Shown here one piece after another: positions 40,769 through 50,105 of a DNA stretch of 64,000 nucleotides. The notes below the pieces were generated by a model. The model made no database searches, had not been told where the DNA came from, and worked only from the letters and a program-made list of their open reading frames with translations. A program made the translations under genes and the position numbers. The stretch lies in assembly GCF_004801315.1 (NCBI RefSeq), contig NZ_SSNW01000001.1:1-64000 (forward strand), written 5' to 3'. The DNA comes from Deinococcus sp. Arct2-2. Lineage in GTDB: Bacteria > Deinococcota > Deinococci > Deinococcales > Deinococcaceae. Position 1 is the stretch's first letter. Each line of letters starts with the position of its first letter.

Positions 40769-40915
40769 TTAGGTCGGGCCATGCACATTCGGGCCGACGT
40801 ACCCAGCCTCACGCCTCGAATCGTGGTTGTCGTCCATCGCCCGGTTCAGGCGGGCTTGTTGGCGGGCAAAGTAGGCCATCACTCCCAAGAACAGCAGCAG
40901 AAATAGTAGTCCCAT
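40769..40915 (-). CDS. Small single-pass membrane protein, 48 residues
   Basis: The ATG at 40915 is preceded by GGGAGGCGACTGCT, a strong ribosome-binding site, and a terminator follows, so this is a genuine small gene. The product has one N-terminal helix (GLLFLLLFLGVMAYFARQQA) then a polar tail with His, Asp and Asn (NRAMDDNHDSRREAGYVGPN). It resembles other tiny inner-membrane proteins, but I know no family. A longer in-frame start lies upstream but has no ribosome-binding site. It may be transcribed separately from the subtilisin gene 60 bases upstream. Confidence 0.7.
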   Translation of the reverse strand: MGLLFLLLFLGVMAYFARQQARLNRAMDDNHDSRREAGYVGPNVHGPT

Positions 40916-40975
40916 AGCAGTCGCCTCCCTGCCCGCAGCGTAGCAGGCAGAGAGGCGGGGCATGTCAGCCGGGGC

Positions 40976-42727
40976 TTACTGCCCGGTGATGGCCTTCAAT
41001 GGATTCACCAGTCCGTGCCCGAAGTTGTTGTCTTTGCCTGCCGTGCCTAAATCGGTGGCGGTAGTGGTGAGCAGGTTCAGCAGTCCGGTATTGGTGAGGG
41101 TGGGTTTGGCGGCCCAGACCACGGCGGCGGCGGCGCTGACGTGCGGCGTGGCCATGCTGGTGCCGTCGAAGTAGGCGTAATCTGCGCCCGTCACGCTCAG
41201 GGTAGCGGTAGGTGCGCCAGCGGCCAGCAGCGCCTCACCGTCGGTTTGCGTAATGCCCACCACGGGAACGGTGTAGGCGTTGGTCAGGCCGATGCCGGGT
41301 GCGCCCAGTGCGTTGTTGTAGATCAGGACGCCCGTTGCGCCGTTGCGGACGGCGTTGGCGGTTTTTTCCTCAAAGGTGCAGGTGCCACGCTTGATCAGGG
41401 CAATCTTGCCGTTGATGGCCGCACTGCTGGCGGTGGTGCCGCAAAATTCGTTGTTGGTGCCGCCCGCGACGGCTACTGTGCCCGTCACGCTTCCCTTGCC
41501 GCTCAGGTCAGCGCTGGTCACTTCGGCAAAGCTGCGGCCCAGTGCGGTCACGTTGGCAGCGGTACCTTTGCCCAGCGGAACGCTGCTCAGGACGCCTACG
41601 CCGGGGCCGACCAGATCGACTTGCGTGCCGAAGTTGCTGAAACTGGCCTTGGCATTGTCGGCATCGGTTGCGCCCACACCTACCACGTTGGTATAAGCCG
41701 CCGGATAAGAAACCGCCGCGCCGTCGTTGCCTGTGGCGGCCACGATCAGCACGCCTTTGTTATAGGCGGCGGTGTAGGCCCGCTGCTCGGTCTGGCTGGC
41801 GCGGCCCCCGCCCAGAGACAGGCTGACCACGACTTTGTTTTCCGTGCCGCCCTGAGACTTCAGCTGCGCCGCGCACCAGTTCACGCCGTTGATGATGCCG
41901 CTGCTGCTGCCGCTGCCGCTGTCGCCCAGCACGCGGGCCATGTACAGGTTCACGCCCGTTGCCACGCCCACCACACCGTTCGCGTCCATACCGGGTTGTC
42001 TGGCTGCCGCGCCCGTCCCTGCGCCCAGCTGGGCAAACACGGTTCCGGCCACGTGCGTGCCGTGCCCGTCCACGTCATTCAGTTTGTAGGGGTCTTCGCG
42101 GTTGGCATCGGTGGTCACGAAGTTCTTGTATCCCTTTAGCTTGCGTGCAAATTCCGGGTGGGTGGCGTCGATGCCCGTGTCGCCCACACACACCGCGACG
42201 CCTGCCCCGGTGTAGTTGCTGGCCCGCAGTTGAGGCACTTTCAGCGCGTTGTCGCCCCAAGTGTACTCACCGCTGGGATTGAAGATGGCCTGTGCCTTCA
42301 AGGCCTGAGAGGACAGAGCGGGGCTGCTGCCTTCGCGGGTCAGGCTGCCACTTGGCCAGCCCAGCGCGTGATGCACGGCTTCCAGCTCTACATATTCCAC
42401 GTTCGGATTGGCCTTGAGTGCCGCCAGCGCAGAAGGAGACAACTGAACGGCGGCGGCGCTGATGTCGGCCCACTGCTGCTTGAGCGTTCCCCCAGCGGCA
42501 GTCACCGCCTGCGCCTGCAACACGGCCTGAGCCTCAAGCGCCTGTGCATCTAAGCTCTGTGCATCTAAGTTCTGGGCGCTGAGCGGGTTCTCCTTGAAGC
42601 CCACCAGATAGTTGCCACTGGAAGACAAGTCCGGCGTGCTGGCGTCGGGCACAGCGGCATTCTGCTGAGAGCAGGCGGCCAGCGAGAGGGCGAGGGTGGC
42701 AGCAAGCAGGGCACGGTTCAGTGACAT
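40976..42727 (-). CDS. S8 family subtilisin-like serine protease, lipoprotein, with PA insert
   Basis: A 583-residue exported protease. The signal peptide ends in a lipobox (LALSLAAC). An inhibitor-like propeptide (about residues 25-115, with VEYVELEAVHHALGWPSG) follows. The S8 domain has catalytic Asp in VCVGDTGIDATHPEF, His in DVDGHGTHVAGTVF and Ser in FDGTSMATPHVSAAAAVVWA. Between His and Ser is a protease-associated (PA) insert (CGTTASSAAINGKIALIKRG to TGVLIYNNALGAPG). The start at 42727 has GAGGAGA upstream; a longer frame is not supported. It probably degrades extracellular or envelope proteins. Confidence 0.95.
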   Translation of the reverse strand: MSLNRALLAATLALSLAACSQQNAAVPDASTPDLSSSGNYLVGFKENPLSAQNLDAQSLDAQALEAQAVLQAQAVTAAGGTLKQQWADISAAAVQLSPSALAALKANPNVEYVELEAVHHALGWPSGSLTREGSSPALSSQALKAQAIFNPSGEYTWGDNALKVPQLRASNYTGAGVAVCVGDTGIDATHPEFARKLKGYKNFVTTDANREDPYKLNDVDGHGTHVAGTVFAQLGAGTGAAARQPGMDANGVVGVATGVNLYMARVLGDSGSGSSSGIINGVNWCAAQLKSQGGTENKVVVSLSLGGGRASQTEQRAYTAAYNKGVLIVAATGNDGAAVSYPAAYTNVVGVGATDADNAKASFSNFGTQVDLVGPGVGVLSSVPLGKGTAANVTALGRSFAEVTSADLSGKGSVTGTVAVAGGTNNEFCGTTASSAAINGKIALIKRGTCTFEEKTANAVRNGATGVLIYNNALGAPGIGLTNAYTVPVVGITQTDGEALLAAGAPTATLSVTGADYAYFDGTSMATPHVSAAAAVVWAAKPTLTNTGLLNLLTTTATDLGTAGKDNNFGHGLVNPLKAITGQ

Positions 42728-42972
42728 CAGACTTCTCCTCGAATCAAACGGGTGAATGAAAGAAAGACCCATGCCAACGGTCAGTGCAGAGCAGACCGTG
42801 AGCTTGGGAACCGAAATCAATGTGGAACTTGGGCCGGATGCTATGCCGCAGGTCAGCAGTTCATTTATATTTGTCTAGACAGAATTGAACTGAGTTTATA
42901 AAAGTCTACAGAAGCGCCCTACAAGCCTGAGTTTTTCGACAAGAGCCGTGAATTCAGTTTCATTTCAAAGCA

Positions 42973-43018
42973 GATGCCCCATTCCTAACCTGTGAGAGCA
43001 GGCAAGAATGGGGGCATT
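42973..43018. terminator. Hairpin after the P5C dehydrogenase gene
   Basis: GATGCCCCATTC and GAATGGGGGCATTC can pair over about 11 bases with a 21-base loop. It lies 33 bases past the P5C dehydrogenase stop. No clear T run follows. The rest of the 42728-43050 gap is AT-rich and holds no gene that I can see. Confidence 0.45.
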
Positions 43019-43050
43019 CGGACAACCAGATTTGGGCTTAGGCCGCAGCC

Positions 43051-44622
43051 TTACCAGCGTTCCGTCACCGTTTTTAGTTGCATAAAGTTGGCGAGGTAAT
43101 CCGGGCCGCCCGCCTTGCTGTCGGTGCCGCTCATGTTGTAGCCGCCGAAGGGCTGCACGCCCACGATGGCCCCCGTAATCTTGCGGTTGAAGTACAGGTT
43201 CCCAGCCTCGAATTCGTGACGGGCTTGCTCCAAGCGGGCGCGGTCACGGCTGCACACGCCCCCGGTCAGGCCATATTCGGTGGTATTGGCGATGTCCAGC
43301 GCGTGATCCCAGTCGCGGGCGCGGATCACCGAGATGACTGGCCCGAAGATTTCCTCCTGTGCAATGCGGGCGTCCGCGGGCACGTCGCCAAAGATGGTGG
43401 GCTGCACGTAGTAACCCCGCTTGCCGCCGTGTTCGCCGGGGGTTTCGCCGCCCAGCAGCAACTTGGCCTCGCCCTTGCCGATGCCGATGTATTTGCCGAT
43501 TTTCTCGAAGGATTCTTCGTTGACCACAGCGGTCACGTTGGCGTTGTCTTCGCCTGTGCCCACCCGCAGCTTCCCGGCGCGTTCTACAAACTGGCCCACA
43601 ACCTCTTCGTACACGCTGTCCACCACGATCAGGCGGCTCATGGCGCTGCACTTTTGGCCGTTGAAGCCGAACGCGCCCTGCACGGCGGCGGTCACGGCGG
43701 TTTCAATATCCGCCGTCTCGTCCACGATCATGCCGTCTTTGCCGCCGAGTTCCAGAATGACCTTTTTGATCCACTTTTGAGTAGGTTGCACTTTAGCGGC
43801 CACTTCGTTGATGTGCAGGCCCACGCCGCGTGACCCCGTGAAGGTGATAAAGCGCGTCTTGGCGTGCGTGGTCAGGTACTCGCCTACTTCCTCGCCCACA
43901 CCGGGCAGGAATTGCAGCACTCCGGCAGGCAGGCCCGCTTCCAGCATGATGTCGGTCACGAATCCGGCAATGAGGCCCGAATCTTCGGCGGGTTTGGCGA
44001 TCACGCAGTTGCCCGCCACGATGGGCGCGGCCAGCATGCCCAGATAGATCGCGCAGGGAAAGTTCCACGGGCTGATGGAGACGCCCACGCCGATGGGCAT
44101 GAACATCAGCCCGTTTTCCTCGCCTTCGTACCAGGTGGTGTCGGCGGCCCCAAAGCCAGAATATTTCATGGCAGTGCGGGCGTAATATTCGAGGAAATCA
44201 ATCGCTTCGGCCACTTCTACATCGGCCTCGGCGTAGTTTTTGCCCACTTCGATGCTCATCAGGGCGCAGGCTTCTAGGCGGCGGGCTTTCAGGAGGGCGC
44301 TGGCCTTCAGCAAAATGCGGGCGCGGGCGTCGGGCGTCCACTTTTTCCACGACTCGAACGCCTTCCACGCGCCGTCCAGCGCCTTTTGCGCGTCGTCTAC
44401 AGTGGCTTTGGCCGTGCTGCCCACAATCTCGGACGTATCGCAGGGATTGATGGATTCCAGCTTTTCAGCGGTATCCACGCGCACGCCGTCGATAATCAGC
44501 GGGTAATGCTTGCCCACAAGTTCGGCCCGGACTTTTTTGAGAGCGGCCTGATAGGCGGCCACGTTGTCGGCCTGCGTAAAGTCGATGAACGATTCGGGGC
44601 GGTACTCTTGGATTTTCAGCAT
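43051..44622 (-). CDS. pruA: L-glutamate gamma-semialdehyde (P5C) dehydrogenase
   Basis: A 523-residue aldehyde dehydrogenase that oxidises glutamate semialdehyde to glutamate, the second step of proline breakdown. It has the RocA/PruA N-terminus ([20 protein letters not shown]), [20 protein letters not shown], catalytic Glu in [15 protein letters not shown] and catalytic Cys near residue 324 in [13 protein letters not shown]. It closes with [20 protein letters not shown]. It lies downstream of proline dehydrogenase, 255 bases away with family B repeats between. A second P5C dehydrogenase-like gene lies at 53890-55467. Confidence 0.95.
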   Translation of the reverse strand: MLKIQEYRPESFIDFTQADNVAAYQAALKKVRAELVGKHYPLIIDGVRVDTAEKLESINPCDTSEIVGSTAKATVDDAQKALDGAWKAFESWKKWTPDARARILLKASALLKARRLEACALMSIEVGKNYAEADVEVAEAIDFLEYYARTAMKYSGFGAADTTWYEGEENGLMFMPIGVGVSISPWNFPCAIYLGMLAAPIVAGNCVIAKPAEDSGLIAGFVTDIMLEAGLPAGVLQFLPGVGEEVGEYLTTHAKTRFITFTGSRGVGLHINEVAAKVQPTQKWIKKVILELGGKDGMIVDETADIETAVTAAVQGAFGFNGQKCSAMSRLIVVDSVYEEVVGQFVERAGKLRVGTGEDNANVTAVVNEESFEKIGKYIGIGKGEAKLLLGGETPGEHGGKRGYYVQPTIFGDVPADARIAQEEIFGPVISVIRARDWDHALDIANTTEYGLTGGVCSRDRARLEQARHEFEAGNLYFNRKITGAIVGVQPFGGYNMSGTDSKAGGPDYLANFMQLKTVTERW

Positions 44623-44640
44623 GGTGGCTCCTGCGGGGAA

Positions 44641-44862
44641 GGTTTAAGGGTCTAAGGTGCTGGGGCGGTGGGTTTTTGGGTGGATTTGACGGCTGAGAAA
44701 GTTGGTTGAGACGGCGTGTAGGGTGTGTCTAAGGGTCTAAAGGTCAAGGGTCTAAGGTGCTGGGTCAGTGGGTTTTCGGATGGGCCATGCCATCAGAACA
44801 GATGTCCAGCACGGCCCTTGCCCTTCTTAGTCCCTTAGACCCTAGACCCTTAGACTTCCCCA
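44641..44862. repeat. Family B repeats, tandem copy
   Basis: Two left arms (44641-44670 and 44729-44762) and one right arm (44816-44862), built from TCTAAGG and CCTTAGA heptamers with GGTGCTGGG. This fills the 255-base gap inside the proline operon. Confidence 0.65.
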
Positions 44863-44877
44863 AACCTCAACCGTCAC

Positions 44878-45806
44878 TCACCCCTTCAGCATGCCGCGCA
44901 AGACGAACATCACGTTCGCCGGACGCTCGGCAATGCGGCGGCTGAAATAGGCGTACCAGTCGCGGCCATACGGGATGTAAGCCCGCACACGGTAGCCTTG
45001 CGCGGCCAGTTCTTTTTGCAAGTCGCGGCGAATGCCGTACAACATCTGGAACTCAAACGCATCTTTGGAAATGCCGTGCGCCAATACGAAGTGCTGCACG
45101 TCGGCAATGATGGTTTCGTCGTGCGTGGCGACATTCACGTAGTTGCCCGCCTTCAGGTGCGCGTAAACCAATTTGCGGTAATTGGCGTCCACGTCGGCTT
45201 TCACGGGCATCGCTACCGATTCGGGTTCAAGGTAAGCGCCCTTCACGATTCGCAGATTGGGGCGTAGATCATCGAGGCTGGCGCGGTCAGCTTCGGCGCG
45301 GTACAGGTAGCTTTGCAGCACCGTGCCCACATGCTGCGCCCCAAATTCGCCCACCAGCACACGGAATTGCTCCAGCGTCTGGTCTACGCGGGGGTGGTCT
45401 TCCATGTCTAAGCACACGAAGCCGCCGTATTCCTTGGCCTTGCCGATACTCCGGCGGGCGTTGGTCAGGCCCAAATCTTGGCCGTCCACGGTTTGGCCCT
45501 GCCCGATGCTGCTCAGTTTCACGCTCACATACGGCTTGATGCCCTCGGCGCGGGCAGCGTCCAGCAGGTGCAGCACTTGGCCCGCAAACTCATTGGCCTT
45601 TTCGGGCGAGGCCACGAACTCGCCCAACAAATCGAGGTTGCTCAGAATCCCGTCGGCGGCCAGTTCGCCTACGGCGGCGATGGCGGTCTGGGCACTCTCG
45701 CCTGCCACAAAGCGCTGGGCCACGCTCCAGCCCCGCGAGCGTACGAGGGATTCGATCTGCTTTTGGCCTGAAACGGTTAGGACGGCTTTGCGGTAGAGCT
45801 GGTCAA

Positions 45807-45810
<4 letters not shown>
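44878..45810 (-). CDS. Proline dehydrogenase
   Basis: A 310-residue monofunctional proline dehydrogenase (PutA-like TIM barrel), the first step of proline catabolism, using FAD and feeding electrons to the respiratory chain. It shows [71 protein letters not shown] and [20 protein letters not shown]. Length and motifs match Deinococcus ProDH (the DrPRODH structure is known). Its ATG overlaps the gntR stop by four bases, so regulator and enzyme are co-translated. Confidence 0.95.
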
Positions 45811-46485
<675 letters not shown>

Positions 46486-46487
<2 letters not shown>

Positions 46488-46523
46488 TGTGGATACTGTA
46501 TACAATCTGCGGCGGGCTGACAA
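46486..46523 (-). promoter_or_regulatory. Leaderless promoter with overlapping operator of the gntR-proline operon
   Basis: On the minus strand TTGTCA (46518-46523), a 17-base spacer and TACAGT (46495-46500) precede the ATG by seven bases. An ATTGT...ACAAT inverted repeat (46486-46506), with the GTATAC core common in GntR sites, covers the -10 box and start codon, so GntR binding would block transcription. Confidence 0.7.
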
Positions 46524-46671
46524 GGGGCAAATGTTATAGATCCGATGCTTTGGCGTAGGCCGGAAAACATTTTGCATCGCTGGGGCTAAAGGCGCCGGGG
46601 CGACGGCGCTCAGCGCGAGCCAACCAGTTTTTAGATCCTAAGACTCCTTTCTTTATTCCACGCCCCACCCC

Positions 46672-47181
46672 TCAGCCGTTCTGCTCTTCCCGTTTCCGTT
46701 CCGAATTCTGTGCTCCGTCCTTGCCACTCCGCTGATTTTCCCACTCTGTCAGTCGCCACAGTACGCCCAGCGTCAGCAAAAACAGGGCGGTGGCTCCAGT
46801 CGCCAGCACGTATAAATGCAGGCCGCACGCCACGCCAATCCCTGCCGTTGCCAGCAGGCCCGCTGCGGTGGTCAGGCCTTTGGCCCCCTCGCCGTGCCGA
46901 TCCGAAAAAATGGCTCCCGCGCCCAGAAAGCTGACGCCGCTGACCACCGCCCCCAGAATCCCGATCAGGTCGAAGCGCACCTGATTGTCTTCTTTGGCAA
47001 AGGAATTGACCAACGATTCGCCCAGTACCATAAATAGCGCGGCGCTCACGCCCACCAGAATATGCGTGCGGAGGCCCGCGCTGCGGTTGCGACTTTCGCG
47101 CTCCCAGCCGATTGTGCCGCTGAGCACGAAGGCCGCCAGTAGTCCCTGCATCAGCCTGAGTTCGGCCCAGAATGCTTCCAT
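46672..47181 (-). CDS. MgtC/SapB family membrane protein
   Basis: A 169-residue membrane protein of the MgtC/SapB family with about five helices. The N-terminal signature is [20 protein letters not shown] followed by [13 protein letters not shown]. Later come [20 protein letters not shown] and [19 protein letters not shown]. In Salmonella MgtC modulates ATP synthase and survival in low magnesium. A TAAGCT (47188-47193) lies six bases before the ATG, suggesting a leaderless mRNA. Confidence 0.92.
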   Translation of the reverse strand: MEAFWAELRLMQGLLAAFVLSGTIGWERESRNRSAGLRTHILVGVSAALFMVLGESLVNSFAKEDNQVRFDLIGILGAVVSGVSFLGAGAIFSDRHGEGAKGLTTAAGLLATAGIGVACGLHLYVLATGATALFLLTLGVLWRLTEWENQRSGKDGAQNSERKREEQNG

Positions 47182-47273
47182 TCTGCCAGCTTAAGCAAAA
47201 GGCGATTGACCCAAATCTGACACAGCTTGCCGTTTTCTTGATACCACGTCAGAGGAGGGTCAGGTCAGCAGGC

Positions 47274-47696
47274 TCACCGTTCGTCCGGGGAAATGGGTTC
47301 GATGGGGAAGATTCGGTGGGCGAGCCGCTCTAGACCCGAGCGTCCGGCACGTTGCTGGCAAGACTGCGTACCTGTGCAGAGAGTGACGTAGCGGGTGCGG
47401 CGGGCGGCCACATGCACTCGGTACAGCGCCGCTTCGGTGCGCGAGCGGGTGTAATGGCACAGGTCGCAGTGGAGGGCGTTGCGGGCTTTCGGGTCTAGCG
47501 GCGTAAATTCGGCCAGTTGGTCGCCTTGCACCAGCGCCAACCGCCCATCGGCCACCGGATAAAGGCCTAACGTCAGCGGCGGCGGGGCCGGGTGTGTGGC
47601 GTCGGCTTCGTGCCCAAACAGTTCCCGGTGCGTCTCTGGAAACAGTTCGCGCAGCAAGTCGCGCACGCTGTGGTCTTGGGGGCGGTGATCCTTCAT
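47274..47696 (-). CDS. FBP C-terminal treble-clef zinc-finger domain protein
   Basis: A 140-residue soluble protein. The C-terminal half carries the Cys cluster [20 protein letters not shown] and [13 protein letters not shown], a probable treble-clef zinc-binding fold like the C-terminal domain of FusB-type/FBP proteins that bind the ribosomal factor EF-G. Whether this protein acts on EF-G is unknown. The ATG at 47696 is fixed by TAAACT seven bases upstream (47704-47709), so the extra N-terminal residues of the longer frame are not used. Confidence 0.75.
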   Translation of the reverse strand: MKDHRPQDHSVRDLLRELFPETHRELFGHEADATHPAPPPLTLGLYPVADGRLALVQGDQLAEFTPLDPKARNALHCDLCHYTRSRTEAALYRVHVAARRTRYVTLCTGTQSCQQRAGRSGLERLAHRIFPIEPISPDER

Positions 47697-47703
47697 GCTT
47701 ATC

Positions 47704-47709
47704 AGTTTA
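47704..47709 (-). promoter_or_regulatory. Leaderless -10 box (TAAACT) of the zinc-finger gene
   Basis: TAAACT on the minus strand is exactly seven bases before the ATG at 47696. Confidence 0.55.
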
Positions 47710-47760
47710 AGCGGAGCTTTGGTGGGCGGAAGGTGGGCTTGAGCACGGCTTGCGACGGGC

Positions 47761-47864
47761 AAACCCCCCAGTCTGCTTCGCAGCCAGCCCCCTTAAAGGG
47801 GAGCGCAACAGCAGTTGTCCTCCCCTTTAAGGGGGGCGTTGCGCCAGCAACGGGGGGGTTCACC
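47761..47864 (+). repeat. Family A dispersed repeat, copy 6
   Basis: Starts AACCCCCCAGTCTGCTTCGC and ends GCAACGGGGGGGTTCACC. It lies between the zinc-finger gene and recO. Confidence 0.85.
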
Positions 47865-47933
47865 TTCCAACCCAGATCAACTCTCCCCGCCCCAACCGTG
47901 CCTCCCCGCCCCGTTTCTGCCCCGCTGCCGCAC

Positions 47934-47939
47934 TAGACT
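47934..47939 (+). promoter_or_regulatory. Leaderless -10 box (TAGACT) before the recO upstream ORF
   Basis: TAGACT lies six bases before the GTG at 47946 and has no ribosome-binding site near it. Confidence 0.45.
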
Positions 47940-47945
47940 AGGCCG

Positions 47946-48074
47946 GTGATACGGACTTGCTTCGATTACCGTTCATCCGGGAAGACGCCGGATGCCCGTC
48001 CATCTCCGCCAGCCCGTACTTTTTGTTACTCGCTCTGCTCGGATGCGTCTCCGACTCATCGCAATTCTTTATGA
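47946..48074 (+). CDS. Candidate 42-codon leaderless upstream ORF coupled to recO
   Basis: GTG at 47946, six bases after TAGACT, opens a frame of 42 codons ([20 protein letters not shown] and more, Ser- and Arg-rich) whose TGA overlaps the recO ATG as ATGA. recO itself lacks a Shine-Dalgarno sequence, so this ORF may deliver ribosomes to it. The peptide has no recognised family and its residue make-up is not strikingly protein-like, so its product may not matter. Confidence 0.4.
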   Translation: MIRTCFDYRSSGKTPDARPSPPARTFCYSLCSDASPTHRNSL

Positions 48075-48808
48075 GGTCAAGAACCGCCAACCGCAGCGGC
48101 ATCGTTATTCGCCGCCGGGTCACGCCTGCGGGCGACATTATCGTCACGCTGCTGACACCGCAGGGCAAACTGAAGGCCATTGCGCGGGGCGGCGTGCGCG
48201 GGCCACTCGCCAGCCGTCTGAACCTGTTTCACCATGTGGGCATCCAGATTTACCAAACGCCGCAATCTGACCTTGCCAGCGTGCAGCAAGCCGTACTGGA
48301 AGGCGCGTTGCCCAAGCTAGCCGAGCCGGAGCGCTACGCCTTTGCCCACCTGATGGCAGAATTGGCTGACGCGCTGTTTCAGGAAGGCGAGTTTACCGAA
48401 CAAGCGTTTGAACTGTTCGCTGGGGCCTTGCGCGGCATCTCTCATCAGCCTGATCCGGAATGGGTGGCGCTGGTGATGGGCTTTAAGTTGCTGGGCCTTG
48501 CCGGATTCGTGGCGCAAACGGCCCGCTGCGCCCGTTGCGGCGCAGATCAGCCCGCGCACCCAGACCCCCTAGGCGGCCAAATGCTGTGTGGCAACTGCGC
48601 CAGCCTGCCCGCTTACCCACCCGAATCCTTAGATTTCGTGCGCTATGTGGTGCGCCGTAGCGTGAGGGCCAGCATAGAAGCGCCCGTGCCCACCGAACAG
48701 CGGGCCATGCTGTGGCGGGCGCTGGAGCGCTTCGTGACCGTGCAAGTCGGCAATGTGCAAAGCTGGCGTCAGCTGGTGCCGCAGCCGAGAGAAGGCGCGA
48801 CGGTTTAG
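48071..48808 (+). CDS. recO: DNA repair protein RecO
   Basis: A 245-residue RecO that loads RecA with RecR on SSB-coated DNA. It has the N-terminal OB fold [20 protein letters not shown], a helical core, and a zinc site built from four cysteines ([12 protein letters not shown] and [13 protein letters not shown]). From memory it is close to the D. radiodurans RecO whose structure is known. I start at ATG 48071, which matches that N-terminus; the open frame continues 38 codons upstream without support. The ATG overlaps the stop of a 42-codon upstream ORF. recJ of the same pathway is 10 kb away. Confidence 0.96.
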   Translation: MRSRTANRSGIVIRRRVTPAGDIIVTLLTPQGKLKAIARGGVRGPLASRLNLFHHVGIQIYQTPQSDLASVQQAVLEGALPKLAEPERYAFAHLMAELADALFQEGEFTEQAFELFAGALRGISHQPDPEWVALVMGFKLLGLAGFVAQTARCARCGADQPAHPDPLGGQMLCGNCASLPAYPPESLDFVRYVVRRSVRASIEAPVPTEQRAMLWRALERFVTVQVGNVQSWRQLVPQPREGATV

Positions 48809-48867
48809 AGGGTCTAGTAGGTGCTTTCGCCCTTCTTAGACCCTCAGACCCTAGAGCCTTAGACGTT
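48806..48867. repeat. Family B repeat between convergent recO and esterase genes
   Basis: TTTAGAGGGTCTAG on the left and CCTTCTTAGACCCTCAGACC with CCTTAGAC on the right. The arms are complementary, and the hairpin overlaps both gene ends, so it may work as a shared terminator. Confidence 0.55.
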
Positions 48868-48869
48868 CC

Positions 48870-49784
48870 TTACCGCACCCGGTACTTCTCGATAAAGTCA
48901 ATCGCTTGCTGACGGGTATTGCCCAAAAAGGTCAGAGGCCGCGCCACCGCCGCCATAATCGTGACGTGGTTTACGCGGGGAATCACGTTGCGCGTCACCG
49001 GAATGCCTGCCGCTTTCAGGGCCGCTTCCATGTTCACGGCGTTCATCGGGTACACCACGCTGTCGTTTTCGGCTACCAACAGCAGGTGCGGGGGCGCATC
49101 TTTGCGGACATGGCGGTCGGGCATGATGTCGTCGGGGTTGCCGCCTACAGGGAAGGCGCGGGCGCTGGGGAAATCGCGGAAGTCGTAGGAGTACGGCCCG
49201 GCAATGCCGATCACGCCGCGCACGCTGGAAATCGGTACGCCCGCTTCTCGCAGCCAGCGTTCGTTGTCCACCGCTTCTACAGCATTGAACCCGCCCGCCG
49301 AGTGGCCCACCACGAACAAATTATCGGGGTTGCCGCCCACAGCTTTGGCGTTGTCGCGCATCCATTTCAGGGCGGCGGCAGCGTCCTGCACGTAGCTGGG
49401 GTAGCGGTTGGTGGGGGCGAGGCGGTAATTCATCACGCCTGTCACGTACCCGGCGCGGGCCAAAGACTCGCCTGCAAACTTGTGACCTTCCTTGTCGCCG
49501 CCTTCCCAAGAGCCGCCGTGAATAAACAGCACGACGGGCGCGTTGGTCACACCTTCGGGCGAATACACGTCCAGCACATTGCGGGTCTCGGGGCCGTAGC
49601 GTTGATCGTATTTCACGGTCAGGCCACTGGTAGACACGACGCGGTTCAGGGTTCCCTGCGCGTTTTGCGGCGAGCAGGCGGCGATGAGGAGGGGCAGCGA
49701 CAAAGCGCCTAGCATCAGCGCGGCTTGGCGGGCGCGGCGAGGGCGGGCGGTGGGGCGAGAAGAGGACGCAGTGGCCTTGAACAT
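48870..49784 (-). CDS. Alpha/beta-hydrolase lipoprotein (esterase-like)
   Basis: A 304-residue exported esterase. A basic N-terminus and lipobox LPLLIAAC are followed by an alpha/beta-hydrolase fold of the hormone-sensitive-lipase/kynurenine formamidase type. It has [20 protein letters not shown] (oxyanion HGG), nucleophile [17 protein letters not shown] (GHSAG), and acid/His regions [20 protein letters not shown] and [15 protein letters not shown] (49791-49796) lies six bases before the ATG. The natural ester is not known. Confidence 0.9.
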   Translation of the reverse strand: MFKATASSSRPTARPRRARQAALMLGALSLPLLIAACSPQNAQGTLNRVVSTSGLTVKYDQRYGPETRNVLDVYSPEGVTNAPVVLFIHGGSWEGGDKEGHKFAGESLARAGYVTGVMNYRLAPTNRYPSYVQDAAAALKWMRDNAKAVGGNPDNLFVVGHSAGGFNAVEAVDNERWLREAGVPISSVRGVIGIAGPYSYDFRDFPSARAFPVGGNPDDIMPDRHVRKDAPPHLLLVAENDSVVYPMNAVNMEAALKAAGIPVTRNVIPRVNHVTIMAAVARPLTFLGNTRQQAIDFIEKYRVR

Positions 49785-49933
49785 GCCTCAACGCTAGCGG
49801 GTGCAGCGGCAAATTGCGGGCACTTGGGGCACACTCCGGCCTTAGCCGAAGCCTGCGCGGGCCTTGAGCATTTGCTGATGTTCTGGCGGTGGACTGGGGG
49901 CGAGGGCTAAAGGCAAGAACTGGAACTTTGGTG

Positions 49934-50040
49934 TATCTCCTCCCCCTTGAGGGGGGAGGCTGGGAGGGGGTGAGTGAGCGCCAGCGATTGCCCTTTCACC
50001 CTTCCTTAGACCCTTCGACCCTAGACCCTTAGACAATCAC
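49934..50040. repeat. Family C plus family B repeat upstream of the lycopene cyclase gene
   Basis: A CTCCTCCCCCTTGAGGGGGG hairpin with GGAGGCTGGGAGGGGG, then GCGCCAGCGATTGCCCTTT, then CCTTCCTTAGACCCTTCGAC. This C-then-B order recurs at 53796-53880. It occupies a third of the 49785-50105 gap; the remainder shows only the cyclase promoter. Confidence 0.7.
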
Positions 50041-50092
50041 CCTCTCACTCCCCCAGAATCAATCCCCACACTCCCGCCCGCCTGCCCCGCGC

Positions 50093-50098
50093 TAGGCT
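50093..50098 (+). promoter_or_regulatory. Leaderless -10 box (TAGGCT) of the lycopene cyclase gene
   Basis: TAGGCT lies exactly seven bases before the ATG at 50106, favouring this start over the internal ATG at 50163. Confidence 0.55.
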
Positions 50099-50105
50099 GG
50101 AATGA

